Shown here in pieces: positions 34,013 through 45,609 of a DNA stretch of 64,000 nt (the stretch's first letter is position 1; every line of letters starts with the position of its first letter). Origin of the DNA: Bog-793 sp963803025 (lineage in GTDB: Bacteria > Actinomycetota > Acidimicrobiia > Acidimicrobiales > Bog-793); NCBI GenBank assembly GCA_963803025.1, contig CAWDKZ010000007.1:124001-188000 (forward strand), given 5' to 3'. The notes below the pieces were generated by a model, which was given only the letters and a program-made list of their open reading frames with translations, had not been told where the DNA came from and searched no databases. A program made the position numbers and the translations under genes.

Positions 34013-34510
34013 TCAGGTGTCGCCGGCGACGCCGGCCGCGATCTCGTCGAGACCCTGCAGGAGGGCGTTCCAGGCGAGCGTCGCGCACTTGATGCGGACC
34101 GGGAACTTGACGACGCCCTGGAGGGCGCCGAGCTCGCCGAGGGAGGCGGGGTCGACCGGGGCTGCGACGGGCGCGGCCGGCGGTTCACCCTCCTCGGCGG
34201 CCGGCCCGTCGATCGCCATCATCGACTTGAACGACCGCACGAGCTGGCGCACCTCGTCGAGGCGGAGACCTTTCACCGCCGCCGACATCATCGAAGCCGA
34301 CGACTGGCTGATCGAGCAGCCCCGCCCGGCGATGCGGAGATCAGCGAGGACGCCGTCGCGCACGTCGAGGTAGATCACGATCTCGTCGCCACACAGCGGG
34401 TTGAAACCCTCGACGCGGTGGGCAGGCGGCACGGGCAGCTCGCCGCGATTGCGCGGCGAACGGTAGTGGTCGAGGATGATCTCGCGGTAGAGGTCTTCGA
34501 GCTCGTTCAT
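34013..34510 (-). CDS. sufU: SufU-type iron-sulfur cluster assembly protein
   Basis: 165 residues from ATG 34510 (MNELEDLYREIILDHYRSPRN). SufU binds zinc and accepts sulfur from SufS. The zinc-ligand motifs are present: FNPLCGDEIVIY, GRGCSISQSSASMM and RIKCATLAWNAL. The insertion between the second and third ligand, about 18 residues longer than in IscU, is a SufU hallmark; here it contains an Ala/Pro-rich EEGEPPAAPVAAPV segment. It follows sufS after 56 bp on the same strand. Confidence 0.92.
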   Translation of the reverse strand: MNELEDLYREIILDHYRSPRNRGELPVPPAHRVEGFNPLCGDEIVIYLDVRDGVLADLRIAGRGCSISQSSASMMSAAVKGLRLDEVRQLVRSFKSMMAIDGPAAEEGEPPAAPVAAPVDPASLGELGALQGVVKFPVRIKCATLAWNALLQGLDEIAAGVAGDT

Positions 34511-34566
34511 CTTCGCCGCCCGTACCTGCCTTTCCTGGCCGTTCTGGCGCCGGGACCGTCGGGATC

Positions 34567-35801
34567 TCAGCTGAACAGTTTCCGCACCGTGGCGAGCCCG
34601 TCGACCAAGGCGTCGATGTCGGCTTCGTCGTTGTAAAGGTAGAGCGACGCCCGCGTCGTCGCCGAGACGCCGAGGATGCGCATCAGCGGCTTCGCGCAGT
34701 GGTGGCCGGCGCGCACGCAGACGCCCGTCTGGTCGAGCACCTGCGCGACGTCGTGCGGGTGGACGTCGCCGAAGGCGAACGAGATCACCCCGGCGCGGCG
34801 GCGCGGGTCCGGTGCCGGGCCGAAGACGCGGACTTCGTCGTAGGTCGCGGCGAGGCGATCGAGCGCGTAGTTGACGAGCGCGGTCTCGTGGGCGCCGATC
34901 CGGTCGAGTCCGACCGCCTCGAGGTAGTCGACGGCGGCGCCGAGCCCGATCGCCTCGGCGATCGGCGGCGTGCCCGCCTCGAACTTCCACGGCAGCTCGT
35001 TCGTCGTGAAGCCGTCGAGCGTGACGTCGCGGATCATCTCGCCGCCGCCGAGGAACGGCGGCATCGCCTCGAGCAGTTCCCTCCGCGCCCAGAGCGCCCC
35101 GATCCCGGTCGGACCGAGCATCTTGTGTCCGGTGAGCGCGAAGAAGTCGACGCCGAGCGCGGCCACGTCGACGCGCCGGTGCGGCGCGAGCTGCGCCCCG
35201 TCGACGAGCACGAGGGCGCCGGCACCGTGCGCCGCGGCGACGATCGGGTCGAGGTCGACGACCGTGCCGAGCACGTTGGACGCCGCGGTGACACCGACGA
35301 GCTTCGCGCCCGCGACGAGCCGGTCGAGCTGCGACAGGTCGAGGTGGAAGTCGGCACCGAGCGGGATGTAGCGCAGCTCGATCCCGAGCTCGTCTTTCAG
35401 CATCAGCCAGGGCACGAGATTGGCGTGGTGCTCGATCTCGCTCAACACGACGACGTCACCCGGGCACAGGTTCTCGCGTCCCCAGGCGAAGGCGGCGACG
35501 TTGATCGCCTCGGTCGCGTTCTTCGTGAAGACGACCTCGCGGTCCGGGTGCGGCGCGCCGATGAATCGGCCGAGTCGCACCCGTGCCGCCTCGAGCTGGC
35601 GGGTCGCCTCTTCGGCGATGGCGTAGACGCCGCGGTGGACGTTGGCGTGGGTGGTCGCGTAGTAGTGGTCCATCGCGTCGAGCACCGACTGGGGGCGCTG
35701 GGCGGAGGCGGCGGAGTCGAGGTAGACGAGCGGGCGGTCGGCCTTGCCGCGCGCGAGGAGCGGGAAGTCCTTCCTCAGCGCCGGTACGTCGATGGGGTCG
35801 G

Positions 35802-35805
<4 letters not shown>
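34567..35805 (-). CDS. sufS: Cysteine desulfurase SufS
   Basis: 412 residues. The start GTG 35805 overlaps the sufC stop by 4 nt (GTGA), giving translational coupling; the open frame further upstream is meaningless. PLP-dependent, it draws sulfur from cysteine. Seen: VYLDSAASAQRP at the N-terminus, the PLP-contact block THANVHRGVYAIAEEAT, SEIEHHANLVPW, the cofactor lysine in ALTGHKMLGPTGIG, and the persulfide cysteine in VRAGHHCAKPLM. The length fits group II desulfurases. Confidence 0.95.
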
Positions 35806-36611
<806 letters not shown>

Positions 36612-36669
36612 GTCCCCATGTTACGTGCCGATACGGATTTGCACTACACGTATAGGGGAAATTGTTCCC

Positions 36670-37278
36670 TCACCAACCGCGCCGGATCCATTCCTCGAGA
36701 TGGGGCCGCTCGGCAGCGATCGTCGTGTCCGCGCCGTGACCCGGCATGACGACCGTCTCGGTGGGCAAAGGGGTGAACAGCCGCCCGTCGATCGAGGTGA
36801 TGATCTGCGTGAAGTTGCCACCCGGGAATGTCGTGTTCCCGGGGCCCCCGGGGAACAAGGTGTCGCCCGAGAACAGGACGGGCGAGCCCTCGACGAGAAA
36901 GCACATCGACCCAGGGGTGTGACCCGGCGTGTGGATCGTGCGGACGCGCAAACTCCCGACGCTGATAGCCGCGTCGTCTTCGAGCAGCAGGTCGTAACCG
37001 GGGAGCATCGGGGCGTCCTCGGCGGTCACGGCCACCTGGTAGCCGGCGTCGCGCAGCGCGGGCACCGCCTGGATGTGATCCCAGTGGCCGTGGGTCTCGA
37101 CGATCTGGCCGACACCGAGTGCCTGGCAGGTCGCGAGCAGAAGATCGGGCTCGTTCGCCGCGTCGACGAGAAGGGCTTCACCGGTCGCCTTGCAACGCAC
37201 GATGAAGACGTTGTTGTCGATGGGGCCGACGACGAGGCGGTGCACCGCCACCTGGGCGTCCTCGTAATGGAGCGACAC
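36670..37278 (-). CDS. Metallo-beta-lactamase-fold hydrolase (glyoxalase II-like)
   Basis: 202 residues from GTG 37278. The metal motif THGHWDHI (HxHxDH) lies near residues 63-70, the next His in IHTPGHTPGSMCFLVEG, the bridging Asp in LFSGDTLFPGGPG and the last His in VMPGHGADT. This is the compact hydroxyacylglutathione hydrolase-like family; many actinobacteria use related enzymes on thioesters of other thiols. It is 58 bp upstream of sufC on the same strand. From its start to the next gene (37279-37581, about 300 bp) I see no other gene. Confidence 0.88.
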   Translation of the reverse strand: MSLHYEDAQVAVHRLVVGPIDNNVFIVRCKATGEALLVDAANEPDLLLATCQALGVGQIVETHGHWDHIQAVPALRDAGYQVAVTAEDAPMLPGYDLLLEDDAAISVGSLRVRTIHTPGHTPGSMCFLVEGSPVLFSGDTLFPGGPGNTTFPGGNFTQIITSIDGRLFTPLPTETVVMPGHGADTTIAAERPHLEEWIRRGW

Positions 37279-37581
37279 GCATCACGCTATCGCTCAGCGT
37301 GGGAACCCGGACCCGGATCGGCCGAGAGCGCTGCGGCGACGAAGGCGCGGTGGCGAAGTGGGGCGTATTCGACTGGCCGTTCCGTACAGGTGATTGGCGG
37401 TGTCCGGGCTGTGCCGCCTCCGTCGTCCCGCGATTCGCCCGTGAGGTACTTATCTCGATATGTTCCCTTTACCCGCGTTCTGACTTGGCAGTCGGTCACT
37501 TCTGTGACTCTCGGCAGTCCGTAATTGGTGGCCCGTGATATGGCGCGGGCTACCAAGGCCAAGGAGGAGGCGCAAAGGGAG

Positions 37582-39912
37582 ATGGGACGGTTCCGGTCGG
37601 TCGCTGGACAAGTCGCAGGCTGTTTGGCTGTAATCACCGTGCTCGCTGCCGCCGGGGTCGGTGCCTGGCCGTCGACACTTGAAGCAGGGGCGTCGAGCTC
37701 GTCGGATCTCGCGGTGATCGCCGGAGGAACCACCGCGACGACGGTGCCAACCTCAGGAGAGTCGCCGGCACTTGCGACCAAGCTCGAGCAACCCCAGGAC
37801 GTTGCAGCGGACGCGAGCGGCAACATCGTTATCTGCGACACCTCTCGGAGCGAAGTCGAAGTGCTTGCTGAGAGCTCTGCGAATCCGGGGTACATGCTGG
37901 GATCCGGGGCATCCTGGGCCGTGGGTTCGGATTACGTGATCGCCGGTGACGCGAATCGCTCGCCTGCTGCGAAGACAACTGGAACCCCGGGCGCCTCCAC
38001 TGGTCTCGACAATCCGGAAGGCGTTGCAATTGACGGCAGCGGCAACGTTCTGATCGCAGACACCGGAGATGACGAAGTCGACGTGCTCGCGGTGAGTGCA
38101 ACGAACCCGGGCTATGTGCTTGGCGCTGACGCGACGTGGACTTGGGGTGATCTCTACGTGATTGCTGGCATCGGCAAGGGGATTATTTCGCCATCTCCGA
38201 CGAGCTCCGGTGCGGCTGCAACCAGCTACGGTCTTGACGCTCCCGCGAGTGTTGCCACTGACGGCGCCGGGAACGTGTTAATCGCGGACACGGGCCACGG
38301 CCGCGTTGAAGCTCTGGCTGTTGGATCAGACAGGCCCGGTTACGCGACAAATTCGTCGTCGGGTTGGGTTCAAGGCGATCTGTATGTCGTCGCGGGAAGT
38401 GGATCTGACGCACCGACGATAGAAGGATCAGAAGGCCTGTCCACCGTCCTCGATCAACCTCGCGGAGTCGCTGTCGATGCTTCAGGCAACGTCGTCATCG
38501 CGGACACCGATCACCTTACGGTTGAGGTTTTGGCGGGATCCACGGCAGGGTCGACCTATTCGCTGGGAGGTGGTGCCGTCTGGACTCCAGGTGACTTGTA
38601 CGTCATCGCTGGTGGCGGGACGAGCGCGCCGGACGCCCTGGGGACGTCTGCCGATGACGCAGACCTTGCCGCACCCGTCGGAGTCGCGACAGACGCGGTG
38701 GGGAACTTAGTCGTGGCTGATAGGGCGGACGACGAGGTCGAGATCCTCGCGGTGAGCAGCTCTGATCCCGGATACTTCCTCGGGTCGGGTGCAACGTGGA
38801 CCCCGGGAGACCTCTATGTCCTGGCTGGAGGCGGCGACCAGACTCCCAGCGCGTCTGGCACCGACGGTCTCTTGACGTTGCTCGAGCAAACGGATGGCGT
38901 CGCGGTAGCCCCTTCAGGCGGCGTTGCTGTCGCCGACTCCGGGGATTCTGAGATCGAGTTCCTGGCACGCGCCCCGGTGCCGCCCGTGCTCGGTTCTGCG
39001 ACACCCGGCGACGGGACGGTCACACTCTGCTGGTCCGCCCCCGCGTCCGACGGCGGAAGCCCGGTCACCGGTTACGACGTGCTCGTCTTTATGGGAGGGT
39101 CCTCGACCCCGCAGGAGACCCTCGTTGTCGGGGCGGACACGACGTCGTCCGTGGTCGGGGACCTGACAGACGGTGTCTCCTACTCGTTCGAGGTCGACGC
39201 CTTCACTGCGGTCGGAACGAGCCAACCGTCGTCGGCTCTCGTATCCACCCCGGTGTCGAGTTCGGGTGGCGCGGGGACCGGCAGTTCGGGGACCGGCAGT
39301 CCGGGATCCAGCACTCCGGGATCCAGCACTCCGGGATCCAGCACTCCGGGAACCAGCACTCCGGGAACCAGCACTCCGGGAACCAGCAGCTCGAAGACCG
39401 GAAAGACGAAGACCGGCAAGTCGAAATCCGGAAAGTCGAAGACCCGCAGTTCGAAATCCGGAAAGTCGAAATCCGGCACCCCGAAATCCGGTACCCCAAA
39501 GACCGGCACCCCGAGAACCGGAAGCTCGGGTTCCGCGAGCTCGGGCAGCATCAGATCATTGCGACCCCGGGTGATCCTGGCGGAGCCTTTCGCGCCGGTG
39601 AAATCCGGTTTCGCGACGGTTTCGCTGCGTTGCGACACGCAGCTGTGCAGCGGTCGGCTGCAGCTCGTCGCCCACAAGGTCGTCTTGGTGGAGTCGCATG
39701 GCCCTACCCGCGACGTCATCGAGACCGTTCTTGTCTCGTCGGTTCGCTTCTCGATCCGTGGCCGTGCCGTCGTGTCCCTTCCCGTACCCGTCACAGCCGA
39801 CGCGATCCGCGAGATCACGACCGTCCCTCACTTCCGCGTCGTCGTTGTGGCGACGTTCGCGGTCGCGAACGGTGCGAATACGCGCTACAAGCTCGCGCTC
39901 GTCGCGGCGTGA
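37582..39912 (+). CDS. Secreted NHL-repeat/fibronectin type III protein with low-complexity linker
   Basis: 776 residues from ATG 37582, behind AAGGAGGAGG at 37561-37570; in-frame starts to 37525 add a charged stretch before the signal. Signal/anchor: VAGQVAGCLAVITVLAAAGVGA. Residues about 60-470 hold six NHL-like repeats, each with a VAxDxxGNVxIADTxxxxVEVL pattern and a spacer ending in GDLYVIAG, predicting a six-bladed propeller. A fibronectin type III domain follows (PPVLGSATPGDGTVTLCWSA to ALVSTPVS). Next come STPGS repeats and a strongly basic KSKSGKS/KTGTPK segment, then a beta-rich C-terminal domain. No sortase motif or anchoring helix is seen at the end. Probably an exported adhesin or sensor-like surface protein; ligand unknown. 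Confidence 0.75.
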   Translation: MGRFRSVAGQVAGCLAVITVLAAAGVGAWPSTLEAGASSSSDLAVIAGGTTATTVPTSGESPALATKLEQPQDVAADASGNIVICDTSRSEVEVLAESSANPGYMLGSGASWAVGSDYVIAGDANRSPAAKTTGTPGASTGLDNPEGVAIDGSGNVLIADTGDDEVDVLAVSATNPGYVLGADATWTWGDLYVIAGIGKGIISPSPTSSGAAATSYGLDAPASVATDGAGNVLIADTGHGRVEALAVGSDRPGYATNSSSGWVQGDLYVVAGSGSDAPTIEGSEGLSTVLDQPRGVAVDASGNVVIADTDHLTVEVLAGSTAGSTYSLGGGAVWTPGDLYVIAGGGTSAPDALGTSADDADLAAPVGVATDAVGNLVVADRADDEVEILAVSSSDPGYFLGSGATWTPGDLYVLAGGGDQTPSASGTDGLLTLLEQTDGVAVAPSGGVAVADSGDSEIEFLARAPVPPVLGSATPGDGTVTLCWSAPASDGGSPVTGYDVLVFMGGSSTPQETLVVGADTTSSVVGDLTDGVSYSFEVDAFTAVGTSQPSSALVSTPVSSSGGAGTGSSGTGSPGSSTPGSSTPGSSTPGTSTPGTSTPGTSSSKTGKTKTGKSKSGKSKTRSSKSGKSKSGTPKSGTPKTGTPRTGSSGSASSGSIRSLRPRVILAEPFAPVKSGFATVSLRCDTQLCSGRLQLVAHKVVLVESHGPTRDVIETVLVSSVRFSIRGRAVVSLPVPVTADAIREITTVPHFRVVVVATFAVANGANTRYKLALVAA
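39280..39535 (+). repeat. Tandem 15-bp repeats encoding STPGS and KSG-type units
   Basis: The first part is a run of near-identical 15-mers (GGATCCAGCACTCCG, then the variant GGAACCAGCACTCCG) from about 39302 to 39390. The second part repeats TCGAAATCCGGAAAG-like units to about 39500, followed by CCGAAATCCGGTACC-like units. They encode a Ser/Thr/Pro-rich linker that turns into a Lys-rich one. Such arrays can change length by slippage. Confidence 0.85.
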
Positions 39913-40036
39913 AAGAGCGGAGATCCCAGGTAGGGGACGGTTAACAAGAAGTTCACACGATTCCGTGCCGAATGCCACCGGTTCCTCGCGCCGGTCGATA
40001 ATCTTGCCCCACCAGAGAAAGGAGGTGGTCCAACTG

Positions 40037-40081
40037 ATGGATGGTCAACGTGTTGGGACCCTGGAGGTGGCTGTCCGCTAG
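40037..40081 (+). CDS. 14-codon micro-ORF behind a long Shine-Dalgarno
   Basis: ATG 40037 to TAG 40081 encodes MDGQRVGTLEVAVR. AAAGGAGG ends 11 nt upstream, part of a 19-nt match to the 16S rRNA tail complement. It lies inside the loop of an inverted repeat whose 5' arm overlaps the Shine-Dalgarno. The peptide has no recognisable motif. It could be a leader peptide, a real micropeptide, or untranslated with the sequence acting on ribosomes. Confidence 0.35.
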   Translation: MDGQRVGTLEVAVR

Positions 40082-40210
40082 GCGGCCTCTGGACCACCTG
40101 GTGAATCCCGACCAGACACCCTCGGAAGTCCGGTCAGGAGCTGGTCCCACCTGATGTAATCCGGATTCGCCGAGCCTTTCCAGTAGACGTCGATCCCGGT
40201 GACGGGGTCA

Positions 40211-40240
40211 GTTCGAGGGGCGCGAAAGCGCCCCTCGAAC
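40211..40240. terminator. Perfect 13-bp hairpin with GAAA tetraloop between converging genes
   Basis: 40211-40223 and 40228-40240 are exact reverse complements around GAAA, a stable GNRA loop. It sits between the orphan RNA region (plus strand) and the aceE stop (minus strand), so it can serve as a two-way terminator. No T-run follows on either strand. Confidence 0.7.
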
Positions 40241-40290
40241 GCGTCCGGCGCAAGGAACGCCCGACGTCTCGCGGCGCCTACCGCCGCGGC

Positions 40291-43065
<2,775 letters not shown>

Positions 43066-43149
43066 GCCGCCGCGAACGGGCTCTGTCCTACGCGAACGAC
43101 GATAACGGCGCTCCCCGGACCGGGTGCACCCGTGGTGCAGACTGGGCGG

Positions 43150-43617
43150 GTGGACGCGAGCCGACGCACGGTCGTCTACACCGATGGAGCATGCCACGGG
43201 AACCCCGGTCCCGGTGGCTGGGCGTGGGCGACCGCTCCCGACCGCTACGCCTCGGGGGCCCAGGCGCAGACGACGAACCAGCGGATGGAGCTCACCGCCG
43301 TGATCGAGGCGGTGGCCCACCACGGGGGACCGCTCGAGATCGTGAGCGATTCGACCTACGTCGTCCGCTGTTTCCAGGACCGGTGGTGGGTGGCGTGGCG
43401 CGCGAAGGGGTGGCGCAACTCGAAGGGCGTGGCGGTCGCGAACCAGGACCTCTGGCGCACCCTCATCGACGAGGTCGTCGACCACCGTCCGGGCGAAATC
43501 GCCTTCCGGTGGGTGAAAGGCCACGCCGGCGAACCCCTGAACGAGCTCGTCGACCGGCTGGCGACGACGGCGGCGCTGCTTCAGAGGCCGAGTCGCAGCT
43601 CCCGGGCGTGTGGGTGA
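43150..43617 (+). CDS. rnhA: Ribonuclease H1
   Basis: 155 residues from GTG 43150; GTG 43132 would add six. It cleaves RNA in RNA-DNA hybrids. The four catalytic acidic residues are in place: Asp in VYTDGACHGNPGPGG, Glu in NQRMELTAVIEA, Asp in EIVSDSTYVV and Asp in NELVDRLAT. The basic KGWRNSKG segment matches the substrate-binding handle region of the E. coli-type enzyme. It stands between aceE (divergent) and a cysD relic. Confidence 0.9.
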   Translation: MDASRRTVVYTDGACHGNPGPGGWAWATAPDRYASGAQAQTTNQRMELTAVIEAVAHHGGPLEIVSDSTYVVRCFQDRWWVAWRAKGWRNSKGVAVANQDLWRTLIDEVVDHRPGEIAFRWVKGHAGEPLNELVDRLATTAALLQRPSRSSRACG

Positions 43618-43667
43618 CGCGCCTGATTTGCGTCATTCATAACTAAGGTCATCGTATCTATAGCGAC

Positions 43668-44110
43668 CATCAATTAACCCATCTCGAAACCCTCGAGTCC
43701 GAGGCGACCCATGTGATCCGCGAGGTCGTCGCCGAGTGCGAACGGCCGGCGCTGCTGTTCCCCGGCGGCAAGGACTCCGAGGTGCTCCTTCATCTCGCGA
43801 CGAAGGCCTGTTGGCCGCAGGCAATCCTTTCCCGGTCATCCATGTCGACGCCGGTCACAACTTCGACGAGGTGCTCGCCTTTCGGGACCGTCGCGTCGCC
43901 CAGCTCGGCGTGCGGCTGATCGTCGCCTCCGTCCAGGAGTCGATCGACCGCGGCGAGATCGCCGAAAATCCCGTCCCTGGTGCCTCGCGCAACCGCCTCC
44001 GGAGCCACAGCCTGCTGAAGGCGATCGCGGCGGATCGCTTCGACGCCGTGCCCGGATGGGCGCGGACCGCGTGGCGGGAGGAGGGCACGACGAGGCGGAC
44101 GGGGCCGCGA
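43668..44110 (+). pseudogene. Sulfate adenylyltransferase subunit 2 (CysD) relic
   Basis: The 5' part reads HQLTHLETLESEATHVIREV, then ALLFPGGKDSEVLLHLATKA, matching the CysD start and its PP-loop (normally SGGKDS, here with Pro for Ser). No ATG, GTG or TTG is found at the expected start. Near 43805 the match shifts frame and goes on as FPVIHVDAGHNFDEVLAFRD, RRVAQLGVRLIVASVQESID and ASRNRLRSHSLLKAI, then degrades after RFDAV near 44050; the remaining third of the gene is missing. An unusually AT-rich segment just upstream may be the old promoter. cysN is absent. Confidence 0.85.
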
Positions 44111-44181
44111 GGCGCTCGCGACCCCGGCGCTGGTGAACGGGCCCGGTCGATAGTGTTGCCCGCGAGAACTCTGGGCAGGAG

Positions 44182-45609
44182 GTGGTTCACACGGTCGAGG
44201 CTGGGTCCGACGACGGGCGCTACGACCTCGTCATCATCGGCGGCGGCCCAGGCGGCTACGCCGCGGCCCTCTACGGCGCGGCCGCGGGCCTGTCGATCGC
44301 GATGGTCGAAAAGGACAAGGTCGGCGGCACGTGTCTGCACCGGGGCTGCATCCCCGCCAAGGAGTTCCTCGAGACGGCGAGCGTCTACCGGGCGGTCGCG
44401 GGCGCAGGCGAGTTCGGCATCACGGCCGAGAAGCCGACCGTCGACTTCTCCGTCAGCCTCGATCGCAAGGGCAGGGTCGTCGATCAGCTGTACCGGGGCC
44501 TCACCGGACTGTTGAAGCGCCGACAGGTGACGACCGTCACCGGCGCCGGACAGCTGGCCGCGGACCACACGGTCCGGGTCACCGGTGCCGGCGGTTCCGT
44601 CACCGAGCTTTCCGGCACGAACGTCGTGCTCGCCTCGGGATCGGTGCCGCGGCTCATCCCCGGCTTCGAGGCCGGCGGATTCGTCCTCACCTCGGACGAG
44701 GTGCTTGAGCTCGACCGCATCCCGCCGGCGGTTGCGGTGATCGGTGGCGGCGCGATCGGCTGCGAGTTCGCGTCGATGCTGTCCGACCTCGGTGCCCAGG
44801 TCACCCTCCTCGAGGTCCTGCCGGACATCCTGCCGGGCTGCGATCGCGAGGTCGCCGACGTCGTCGTGAAGTCGTTCAAGAAGCGCGGGATCGTGCTGCG
44901 CACCGGGGTGGTCGTGCACGGCCACGAGCCGAACGGGCACGGCACGACCGTTCTCTTCGGCGACGGCGAGCGTGTCGAGGTCGACGTCGTCGTGGTCTCG
45001 GTCGGTCGCCGTCCGCTCTCCGAGGGCCTGTGCGTCGCCGGCGCCGGCGTCGAGATCGACGAGCGCGGCTTCGTCGTCGTCGACCCGTGGATGCGCACGA
45101 CGGCCGACGGGGTCTTCGCGATCGGTGACGTGGTCGCCACGCCACAGCTCGCGCACGTCGGATTCGCCGAGGGGATCCTCGTCGTCAAGCAGATCCTCGG
45201 CGAGCCGGCGGTTCCCGTCGCCTACGGCACCGTCCCGTGGTGCATCTACTGCCATCCCGAGGTCGCGTTCGTCGGCATGACCGAGGACGCGGCGCGCGCC
45301 GCTGGTTTCGACGTGGTCGTGCAGCGCGATCCCTATGGTGGCAACGGGCGGGCCCGGATCCTCGGCGAGACCGACGGGCTCGTCAAGGTCATCGCCGAGA
45401 AGACGCCGACCGGCGACGCGGGACGCCTGCTCGGCGTGCACATGGTCGGGCCGTGGGTGACCGAGCAGCTCGGCCAGGCCTATCTCGCCGTGAACTGGGA
45501 GGCGACGCCCGGCGAGATCTCCCAGTTCGTCCAACCGCATCCGACGCTCTCCGAGACGTTCGGCGAGACGGTCCTCGCGCTGACCGGAAGGGGTCTTCAC
45601 GTTGGCTGA
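44182..45609 (+). CDS. lpd: Dihydrolipoyl dehydrogenase (E3)
   Basis: 475 residues from GTG 44182; AGGAG lies immediately before it, closer than ideal, but no other start exists before the FAD loop. FAD-binding VIIGGGPGGYAAALYGAAAG, redox pair in GGTCLHRGCIPAK (CxxxxC), NAD loop AVIGGGAIGCEFASML, the second FAD segment DGVFAIGDVV and the C-terminal catalytic HPTLSETFGE are intact. It reoxidises lipoyl groups of the 2-oxoacid dehydrogenase complexes. Its 3' end overlaps the E2 gene by 8 nt. Confidence 0.95.
   Translation: MVHTVEAGSDDGRYDLVIIGGGPGGYAAALYGAAAGLSIAMVEKDKVGGTCLHRGCIPAKEFLETASVYRAVAGAGEFGITAEKPTVDFSVSLDRKGRVVDQLYRGLTGLLKRRQVTTVTGAGQLAADHTVRVTGAGGSVTELSGTNVVLASGSVPRLIPGFEAGGFVLTSDEVLELDRIPPAVAVIGGGAIGCEFASMLSDLGAQVTLLEVLPDILPGCDREVADVVVKSFKKRGIVLRTGVVVHGHEPNGHGTTVLFGDGERVEVDVVVVSVGRRPLSEGLCVAGAGVEIDERGFVVVDPWMRTTADGVFAIGDVVATPQLAHVGFAEGILVVKQILGEPAVPVAYGTVPWCIYCHPEVAFVGMTEDAARAAGFDVVVQRDPYGGNGRARILGETDGLVKVIAEKTPTGDAGRLLGVHMVGPWVTEQLGQAYLAVNWEATPGEISQFVQPHPTLSETFGETVLALTGRGLHVG

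Larger units (their letters stand above)
40009..40240 (+). ncRNA. Candidate structured small RNA with a micro-ORF and very long Shine-Dalgarno
   Basis: An orphan stretch between converging genes. A -10-like GATAAT lies at 39997-40002, with ATGCCA 19 nt before it as a weak -35. From 40016 to 40034 the strand matches the complement of the common bacterial 16S rRNA 3' end (AGAAAGGAGGTGATCCAAC) at 18 of 19 positions; the one change, A to G, would still pair with U. The tail of that sequence, 40023-40032, is an exact inverted repeat of 40090-40099, so folding would hide the ribosome site. The perfect hairpin at 40211-40240 could end the transcript. No downstream gene on this strand exists. I do not recognise an RNA family. 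Confidence 0.35.

Noticed and set aside
40014..40035. 16S rRNA 3'-end fragment on the minus strand
   Set aside because: Only about 20 nt match; the sequence on both sides does not resemble the 16S helix 45 region or a spacer, so a pairing site is a better explanation than an rRNA relic.
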